From NCBI GenBank assembly GCA_035079385.1, contig JAVHKY010000013.1:5702001-5766000 (forward strand): a stretch of DNA of 64,000 nt. Direction: 5' to 3'. Positions 56,195-64,000 of this stretch are shown here, one piece after another; position 1 is the stretch's first letter; every line of letters begins with the position of its first letter. The notes under the pieces are model-generated. The model worked only from the letters and a program-made list of their open reading frames with translations. It was not told where the DNA came from and searched no databases. Source of the stretch: Aspidiotus rigidus. Taxonomy: Eukaryota; Arthropoda; Insecta; Hemiptera; Diaspididae. A program made the translations under genes and the position numbers.

Positions 56195-59100
56195 CTGAAA
56201 CGAGAAATTCGAATGAATTAAAGTTTAAAGTGAATACAATATAACTGAGAAAGTAAAGTAGGCACTATCAATATCAATCTTTAATTTAAATACAACGTTG
56301 CTATTGAAGTATTTCAGAGCAGGAGGAGAGTTCATGGTTGATCTAGAAGAGGACTTGATGTCAGTAGAGTGCAATAAAGCGTGATCCGGGAGACCCGGAA
56401 ATATTTTAGATGAAGGAGAGAAGGGAAGATGACTGACCCAAAGAAAGATGAGGAGGGTCAATTTCGATAATAATTTATTTCGAGATGATTGAGTTACAGT
56501 TTTCTTGCTCTCACGTATTTCCGAAGAACCTCGATCGATACACCTGATTCATTGTTCGCAAAAGTACCCCTTTGAACCTAGTGGCTCCCGTAAACGAAAA
56601 ATGTTCAATATTATTTTAAAGAATGAAACAAATCTGGTATTTTAATTTTTATAATCATAAGTATTTTAAAAGTCGTAAAATAAAAATAATTCATTCTTCA
56701 TCGTTTTTGCGAGCAAAATACATCGCGAAAATATTCCAAATTCGGAATGAGGCCTTCTCCCTCAACACGGCACCAAGAGCCTTGAATAGTACCAGAGGTG
56801 AGGAACTATATAAGACAGGTATGCGCAAGTGATGAGAATAGGATCGTCATCACACTGATAACGTTGAAGGAGCAACAATCTAAGTAGTATCCAACGAGAA
56901 TTTTAAGCATCAAATATGATCAAACATCGAATACAATAATTCAAACTACAAAAAATAAAGGAAATTCACTAATATTTATTGTTTTCATCCATAAAATCTC
57001 TTTAATTTTTAAAATTCAATATTTTTGATATTTAAATTTTTCTCACGGCTTTCCTGAAACCTGGAACTGTTCCTCCTTCGACTTTATCAACATGGCGATG
57101 GTCCTCCTTATCACTTGGGAATACCTATCTTATATAGTTCCTTACCAGAGGCGATTGGCCAATCTTGCTAAATTGTACTGTACACACTTGTTTCTTCTAA
57201 TTATTTTCTCTTTTCTTTTTACTGTACTATAGCAGGCACGAATCCAAGGGGCACGGGGGGAATGTTTTCCTTTGAAATAAAATAAAAATGAATGTCAACT
57301 GAGAGGGAAAAAATGGTCATAATATAATCCATTTTATTCCCATTCTCCCCCCCCCACCCCCATGATCGAAGAACACTACCACATTTTCGTTGTCTACAAG
57401 AATAATTTTTTCCAGTACTCACTTGTTCTTCTGGGTCATCGTATTCAACCACTCTAATAATTTCTCCAACATCAAATGAAAGTTCATCCACGTCCTCTTG
57501 CGTATATTTGTAGGTTGCTTTCACTTTGTACAAAACTCCTGGCGGAAGATTATCGGTAGTGGCTCCTGAACATACAACAATAACAAAATTAAAATTACTA
57601 TAGTTCACAGTGATTCAAATCAGACAGAGAAGATGATTATGGAACGAGAATTGCACAAATTCTGATCCTCTCTAGTGAGGGCGGAGCTTCAGACCTTCCC
57701 TTTCCCTTTACCAGTCTCTTAAGTGATGCGAATTCAACCCTCACTAGAAAAAACAGTTTTGTGTGTTTTTTGTGATTCCATAATCCAGTGGCGTAGATAA
57801 GATTTTGTTATTGGAGGGGAGAGGGGATTTTCTTCTTAGGTGGAACCAAGGTCGAACTATCACTAGAGAAAAAAAAAAGCTTATTGTGGTTACAAAATTA
57901 CTTGGTACAAGAAAGCAATGGGAAGGAGATATATCCACCCTCATCTACGCCACTGCCATAATCCTACCCTTTTCTTGAAATGATTTTCCCACAATTTAAC
58001 TTTCTTCCTCAAATGAAGTTTGCTGGTTAGAAAAGCTGCATGTTAATTACAAACTCACACGTTTCTTCTTTCTCTAACATATTAGTAAATTGGCCGTTTT
58101 TAAGACTTACCTGTCGGTATGGGGCATAGTAGTTCATTACGCTCTAACCCACCACCACCACCACCAAATCCACCACCGTTAATATTTTTGAAATTATTAC
58201 CATTCTGAATGACCGTTGTTGTGGTTGTGGAAGTCGTTGTAGCGCTGGTCGCAACTGATGACGTAGCCGTTGAGGATGTAGTCGGCGTAGAGCCGTTTGA
58301 AGACACGGTCACGGCGGCGGAAGATTCAGCGGAGGTTTCTTTCGAATTACGTTTTTTGGACGATTCGACATCGTTTTTGTTGTTCTCGTTACTCTCTTTA
58401 TTACCGTTGATCACAGCGTAAGATCTTTCCGTGTACGCTGGAGGATCTTCAGAAGACTTTTTCTCCGACGTACTCGAAACATCGGATGCCGGTGACGAAT
58501 CGTCTGCAATGCGTTAGCAGGTTAGAAAGCGCAAATCGAAAAATAACAAGAACAGCCTGTTAGTACTTGTAACGTGCTTCCACAACAAAAACCCAAAGTC
58601 CATCACCATGACGTCACATCAACTGATGACAGAGTAAAAATGCACTACAGCAGCTTTCAGCAGACATCACTTCCCATAAGAATAGCATTGGAAACATTGG
58701 AGTTCTATTGCTATTCAAACTTGGTGGCGCTAGCATCGCGCTGCAGTGGGGAAAAGTTGTACAAAGTATCAAAACTATGGCAGTATATGGGTGAAAAACA
58801 AAAAAAATGTAATAGCTTTTAAATGAAGTAGTTTTGGTTTCTACTTTTTTGACATCCCATGAAAGGTGTTCCTATCGCACGTTCTACAAAGTGGATGAGA
58901 TGATAAAACCTTTAATCCTCTTTGTTCACGTGACGTTACTGACTGATAACAGTGAGTGATTGTGATCGATAGCACGCAATATTCTGCGATGGTATCGCAG
59001 AATTTTGCAATAATGGTGCTTAGAACATTATTGACTCCCACAAGAATACACAGGGAACAATTTGATCATTAAATTTGTCAAAATTCAGAAGTAAGGAGTA

Positions 59101-62100
59101 AATAAGAAATTTAACGTAGAAAATGAGGATGTACAAGTACCCAAGTATTTGAAAATGTATTTTTGTTTCGAACTTATATTCTTCTTTTCAAATAGGTATG
59201 AATGAATGATCAAATTCAATTCTTTTGATATATGGAAAAGCCCATGTAAAAAAAGTTTGTTTACTTTTTCAAATTCAAATTAATACCAAAACCCATGCAA
59301 TTTGTTCTTGACGTCATTGTGAACAAAGAAGATTCTGCTTCATTGAAGAGTTATTCCAGATTTTTCATTTTTCTACCATTATAAACCAAAGTCTTGAAAC
59401 CTCTTACAATTTTGATAAAAATACTGTTACTGTTGAACGAATTGCGCACGTTATTAGCAATCCTAGCAGATGCGTGATTAAAATAAAAATAGGTAGCGTC
59501 ACAAGAGCAAACTGGATCTATCATTAATTAGAGAGGTGATGGGAACTCCCATTAGAGAACTAAGAACACAGTGAATGCGATATTACCCACAAGAACTTCA
59601 TTAAAATCCAAAACAATTATGCAAATTAAACAATTAAGAGTGAAGATTATATTATTCTCAATATTTTTGCGCAATATTCATGTTGTCATATAATTATTAT
59701 CATAGGTTGGTGTTCTGCAATGAATTATGTGAACAACAACAATCATAAAGATATCAAATGTATTTCTTTCTATCAACTTCCAAACTGACAATCACCCAAA
59801 AGAAATTAAACAACAATCAATTTGGATCCAAAATAGTTGCAGGAAAGATCAGAAGTTTGTGAAGTTTGTACTTTATATGTGGGTAATACCAAATGGTAGA
59901 GTGATGAAAGGAGTATGACTGAATGAATACCTATGATTTTTGACTTTCATCCTACAGTTGCATCCTGAAGAAGATTTATTTGAAACCAACAAAATTGGGG
60001 AGAAAAAACTAAGATAAACGGCAATACCAACAATATTTTGACGTTCTGAATCCGCCAAAGAGATTCTATGGGGAGAGAAATTCTATATTCAGGGAAGTAA
60101 TCCAGAAAAGGCAGAAACAAGTATCAAAGAATTAGCAGCATTACGTGATCAGGTTTGTTAGGTTCATTTAACTCTCTATAAAGAAAGAACCTACAGTAAT
60201 TTGTTACTATTGTTATAAAATATAATCTTTTTCAGAGCGGTGAACACCAAGTTTGTTTGTTGAACAGTTTTCAACAATGATTGTAATTGGTGTACAAAAG
60301 CTCCTGCTATGTATTTAACCCTTGAATTTTTCAACAACTATTAATTATATAAAATTTTCCATAAATTCCTTTGATTTGCGTCTTTGCGTAGATACAGAAT
60401 AGATAAGTATGTGATGTTGACAAAATAATATACTTTGCAGCAACAATAGATCCAGTTAGGTCTCATGACAATACCCAATATTCTAGAGCCTTAGTAACAT
60501 TGGTAACATTCAATCATACATCAGTATTATAAAAGGAAGAATAAATAAGGAATAAAAAGTTTATGTTTGCAACCTAGAAGCTGTCCAGTATTTGAGAATC
60601 AACTTTTTATTTCATCGATATTCTTTATTTTGGTATACTGTTGTATGATCAAATGAATGCTATCCTTATGGAAATAGATATATATTCACTTGAAGAAATT
60701 AGCGTAATATTGTTTTCAAATATCGCATCGTGACGTCACAGGGATGAACTTTCTAGTGGCAGAGTAAGATACAAATCCATTTTTTTTTTTTTTTTTTTTT
60801 TAACCCCAAAGATGATGGATGGAACCTCCTCTGCTCTAATTAATTTAATATGAATTGTAATACCAACACACGATGACACTCTTTTAGCGTTATTTCAATG
60901 ATTTATTCACATTTTTTTTTTTTTTTTTTTACACGAAACGCGTGATTTACTCACCATTCATAGACGTATGGGAAGCAGTAGGGCTCGTTAACCTGCGAAT
61001 ATGGAAAATATTATTTAAAAGATGCAGCGACGCAAAGCTCGAGTATTGGTGAAGTGATATAATTGTATTACTTGGCGTTATGATTGATGGCGGTTTTCGG
61101 GGACTGTAATCGTTTCATCGAGTAAGAAGCTCTTTGACTATCGGTTGCCAAACGATCAACGATTGCTTCAAGTTCGGCGAATACCTGGAAAAAAGTTGAA
61201 GCATTTTGAAAAAAACAGTACCTACGTCGTCACTCGAAACGATTTCATTAACAAGACGCGGGCGAATCATTGACTCCAGATGAGAATACAACGTGTATGT
61301 CTGGCAGCACGCGGAATTGAGCGAGTGTATGCGTATTTTTTTTAAAGACACTTTATTGAGTTGGCCCCACACCCCTTCGAACTAAAATCCCTCACATACG
61401 AAAAAAAAAAAAAAAAATTTTCTTTTCTTCTTGACATACGTAGCTCAAAAATCGAGGTTCTCGGACGTTCTCTCAAAAACTTCTTTCAATCAATTCTTTT
61501 CTTTTTTTGGGACCACTACACCGGTCGAAGTGTTTACTTTCCCGATGAAGCTCAATGGTACAGAAAATTTTCAAGCTCTCCACCCGAGAGTTGCTGGTCT
61601 ACGTCGTCTTATTCAGGCTGGGACCCGGAGTAGGAGTCAAGTGACCTTCTTACGTCTACACGGGCCAATTCACAGCTGCTGTTGCTGAAGGCGCCTAACA
61701 TCGTACCAAGGATCGACTGTCTACTTCCTAGTTTGACTCACTAAACAGAAATCTTTAAAACCATCAAATTAAGATATAATGACCCATTTTATTGACTGAT
61801 GGAGGTTTACAAAAAAATTCTACCCACTCGCAATATTTTGTATTTGTATTTCCACGATGAATGAAAATCACGATCTTTGAGACTCCTTCAATTCTATTCT
61901 TTCATCGCTAGATGGCGACACTCATTCAGAAATAGTCGATTCGCAAACTGTGGCAGGATTAAGAAATTCAAGGGCATTTCATACCCACTCGATAATAACT
62001 TTTTTGGTGAGTGTTTAGAGTATTACTGAAGGGAAAATTATCAGACTACAGGTCGGTTAAAATGTACGCAAACTTCGAATTTCTTGATGAAGATTAAAAA

Positions 62101-63953
62101 GATTATTTTTTTATCAGCGATGCGATAAATTTCTACAAATTATCAAATAGTGGAATGACTGCTGTCGCCAGACTACAAAATAAACTATTTTATCTCGCAG
62201 GTGAGAATGATACCGACTCAGGTTGATGTTATCCGTTTTGCATAAAAAGACTTGCTCCAATCTCCATCCACGCAATACGCGAATAACTCAACACGTACTT
62301 TCCAGCTCAAGAATATGTTAATAGAGGTCATTATGCTACACTAGGAAAAGAAATTACCAGAATCAATACTTTTCTTTTTTTTTTATCTCATCTAAGCAAT
62401 CGTACCCCCATGCATCCCTAATCACGCGAATGTGAGTCAACGGTCGCCCCGTCGCCCGTATGCTAGACCTAGAAAATCGCGTCGTCGTCGTAAACGAGTC
62501 CAAAAATTACGTATAGTTCAAGTTCGCCGGCAGTAAACCTACTTTGGACGTTTCGGTATGGAAAACTTGTTCGGCGGCGAAATAGGTTTGCAAATTGGTG
62601 ACCAAAAACAGGACTCGCGAATCGTAGAGCGCGGGTAATTCATCGTGCAATTCGCTATTCAGCAATTCGTACGTGCGTTTCGCCTCCTCCAGTTGTTCGC
62701 GCGCTTTGGCCGCTTTGTCCGCGTCCTTCTTCTTGGCCGAATTAGCCAACGATTGTGTGGCTTGTGCGTTATGTCTTTGACTATCGTAGTCGACGAGCTT
62801 GCGTCCACGTTTTTCGATTTTTTTCTGAAAGTCACGTCCCATGCAACAAACGCAATAACAATTAATAACAAGTAATAAAAAGTCTAATTACAAATAGGTA
62901 CCGTACTATCGTATGCACTCGCACACTGATGCACATTGTATATTACGAGAGTGCGATTGTGACGGATAGTTATTCGGTATAGAAGTAGGTACTGATGCGT
63001 TAGGAAGCCTAGTATGGTATTGATATATTGGGAAACCGGGTAATGATATTTATTTATGATATCTGCGTAGTACATATTTGCTTAATCGAGCGGGTCCAGC
63101 GTTATACACGTGCAAGAAAAGAAGAAGTGTGGCGACGACGTCAGGTAGGCGGTTCAAGACTTGCATCACGACGATTTCCACCTTCGAAATATAATACAGC
63201 ACGTTATATACGAGATTGTGTAGATTGAGCTCCTCTTTAGGAGCGGAATTCGAAATTAAGTTCGTTCTATTTTATTAGGAACGAACACTGTGTATGCTCG
63301 TAAGACACGAGAAATGAAAAGTTGTGAACTCCTACAGATTTGCACAAAAAACTTCTGTAGCGAAAATGGACAATTCACCATTGCGCGAACAATCACCATA
63401 GCCCACACTAGACACCTACCCTTTTTTCTTTTATTTCTCTTCTCTCTGATCTACGAGCTGTAACGCGTGCGAGACACAAATATGTGCGCACATATCCCTC
63501 CATCCGCAGGAGATATCAATTATTTATATAAAATATAGCATAATATTAAGACCACTGCCATATCCAGCCGAGTTGTTGCGTTAGAATTTTCGTAAGATCG
63601 CGTCGGTCGTTGCCGTCGCAAAGATGAAAAAAATTATCCTACATATTTTATATAAGAATCGCATTTCCTTTTCACAAAATTTGACGCTGTCCATATCGTG
63701 CCATAAACGTATGTAAATTAACATATCCTATACAAGCGGTAAGAGTTAAAGTTGAGACGTACTCGCATTTCAGCAAATTGAGCCTGGTAGGTGTTCATCG
63801 GTATCAATACCTGATCGGCTAACTTGTGACTAAAATCGTTCCATAACATCTCCACGCTTTGACTTTGCGTGTAGAGTAATTCGTGTCCGAGCCAACCGCT
63901 TTCGTACATCTCGTTTAAGGAATCCATCAACGATTTACTCGCAGTTTGCATGG
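56114..63953 (-). CDS. Amph: Amphiphysin (BIN/amphiphysin family), 3' part
   Basis: BAR-domain membrane-curving scaffold with a C-terminal SH3 domain; fly amphiphysin works in T-tubule and rhabdomere membrane organisation. Exons in the window, in order, are 63763-63953, 62543-62824, 61072-61184, 60955-60992, 58111-58503, 57423-57565 and 56114-56194, all GT-AG and in phase. The first two encode the C-terminal two thirds of the BAR domain ([36 protein letters not shown]). The fifth encodes a Ser/Thr/Asn-rich linker with PPAY and a Gly run. The last two encode the complete SH3 ([20 protein letters not shown] to [12 protein letters not shown]). The N-terminal BAR exons lie beyond 64000. No clathrin or AP-2 motif is visible in these exons, as I recall for the insect protein. 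Confidence 0.95.
56798..57145. mobile_element. 348 bp MITE with 5 bp target duplication CAGAG
   Basis: GTGAGGAACTATATAAGACA at the left is inverted at the right (TCTTATATAGTTCCTTAC). The arms extend about 40 bp to CAAGTGAT. CAGAG flanks both ends (56793-56797 and 57146-57150). It is non-coding and lies in the last amphiphysin intron. Confidence 0.85.
57423..57565 (-). CDS. Amph: Amphiphysin SH3 exon, first half
   Basis: 143 nt encoding [20 protein letters not shown] through [21 protein letters not shown]-like ATYKY and the RT-loop acids DVDELS are intact. The acceptor is TATGTTCAG and the donor GTGAGTAC, phase 0. Confidence 0.96.
57786..57955. mobile_element. 170 bp hAT-like MITE with perfect 8 bp duplication
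   Basis: The ends CAGTGGCGTAGATAAG and CTCATCTACGCCACTG are inverted. Identical CCATAATC flanks occupy 57778-57785 and 57956-57963. It lies in the intron between the linker and SH3 exons of amphiphysin. Confidence 0.93.
58111..58503 (-). CDS. Amph: Amphiphysin linker exon (PPAY, Ser/Thr-rich, poly-Gly)
   Basis: 393 nt. Order of features: Ser-rich start, [15 protein letters not shown] with a PPxY motif, a charged Asn/Lys segment, a Ser/Thr/Ala tract, and [10 protein letters not shown] near the end. The acceptor is GCATTGCAG and the donor GTAAGTC, phase 1. Low sequence complexity is expected for this disordered linker. Confidence 0.92.
58504..60954. other. Amphiphysin intron; nothing recognised apart from homopolymers
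   Basis: AT-rich. T-runs at about 60779-60802 and 60912-60930. No further amphiphysin linker exon could be supported here, although small alternative exons would be hard to see. Confidence 0.45.
60955..60992 (-). CDS. Amph: Amphiphysin 38 nt micro-exon
   Basis: Encodes [12 protein letters not shown] between split codons for Lys and Asp. Both junctions (acceptor TTCGCAG, donor GTGAGT) agree in phase with their neighbours. Its length is not divisible by three, so skipping it would shift the frame. Confidence 0.85.
61072..61184 (-). CDS. Amph: Amphiphysin exon at the end of the BAR domain
   Basis: 113 nt encoding [20 protein letters not shown] through [10 protein letters not shown]. It closes the last BAR helix and begins the linker. 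The acceptor is TTTTCCAG and the donor GTAATA, phase 2. Confidence 0.9.
61185..62542. other. Amphiphysin intron; nothing recognised
   Basis: Two overlapping plus-strand ORFs at 61361-61688 have no family features. Confidence 0.45.
62543..62824 (-). CDS. Amph: Amphiphysin BAR exon (central and distal helices)
   Basis: 282 nt, 94 codons, phase 0 both sides, starting [20 protein letters not shown]. The [10 protein letters not shown] block is the family hallmark. It ends [14 protein letters not shown]. The acceptor is TTTCAG and the donor GTAGGT. Confidence 0.95.
62825..63762. other. Amphiphysin intron; nothing recognised
   Basis: Unremarkable sequence between the two BAR exons. Confidence 0.45.
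63763..63953 (-). CDS. Amph: Amphiphysin BAR exon (first in window)
   Basis: 191 nt beginning with the last two bases of a split codon, then [20 protein letters not shown] through [12 protein letters not shown]. The acceptor is CTCTTACAG and the donor GTACGT, phase 0. The preceding exon lies outside the window. Confidence 0.93.
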
Positions 63954-64000
63954 CTGTAAGAGAACGAGAAAAAACAAAATTTAAAATATTTATGACGATA

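Noticed and set aside
58209..58421. Val/Glu-rich plus-strand ORF
   Set aside because: Antisense image of the Ser/Thr-rich amphiphysin linker exon.

Overview
The window is animal nuclear DNA, AT-rich and heavily loaded with transposable elements. It carries three spliced genes, all on the minus strand. The G-alpha-q gene has the same duplicated alternative exons I know from Drosophila, and the amphiphysin SH3 domain is also fly-like. I therefore read it as an arthropod, most likely an insect. I cannot fix the order or species. There are no bacterial operons, CRISPR arrays or rRNA genes, and I recognised no tRNA.

Layout from high to low coordinates, which is the direction of transcription. (1) About 64.0-56.1 kb: the 3' part of an amphiphysin gene. 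Seven exons cover the second half of the BAR domain, a Ser/Thr-rich linker with a PPxY motif, and the complete C-terminal SH3 domain; the 5' exons lie outside the window. (2) 53.49-52.01 kb: a complete six-exon carbonyl-reductase-like short-chain dehydrogenase (293 aa). Its last two sense codons and stop codon lie in the end of a hAT-like MITE. (3) 46.96-2.15 kb: a complete G-protein alpha-q gene, opened by a 23.7 kb intron 1. Every splice form assembled from the exons is exactly 353 aa. Exon 4 (129 nt), exon 7 (108 nt) and the terminal coding exon 8 (83 nt) each occur as two diverged copies of identical length and phase. One gene can therefore make several alpha-q proteins that differ in switch I, the guanine-contact loop and the receptor-recognition C-terminus.

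The rest is intronic or intergenic and dominated by repeats. These include a degenerate Penelope-like element with reverse transcriptase, GIY-YIG domain and inverted flanking repeats (2.48-3.93 kb), a second Penelope fragment (9.7-10.1 kb), a hAT MITE nested in another hAT MITE (4.10-4.83 kb), and a 1.4 kb element with 211 bp inverted ends (7.94-9.32 kb). There is also a roughly 3.9 kb inverted-repeat structure (11.3-15.2 kb), an array of about 13 units of roughly 117 bp (19.5-21.1 kb), several further MITEs with legible target-site duplications, a Helitron helicase remnant (27.1 kb), and an intact-looking FLYWCH/MULE-transposase ORF on the plus strand inside G-alpha-q intron 1 (31.26-32.46 kb).

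Functionally, alpha-q couples rhodopsin-like and other receptors to phospholipase C. Amphiphysin bends and scaffolds membranes (T-tubules and rhabdomeres in flies). The reductase is a metabolic enzyme. I see no shared pathway; adjacency and common orientation are the only link.
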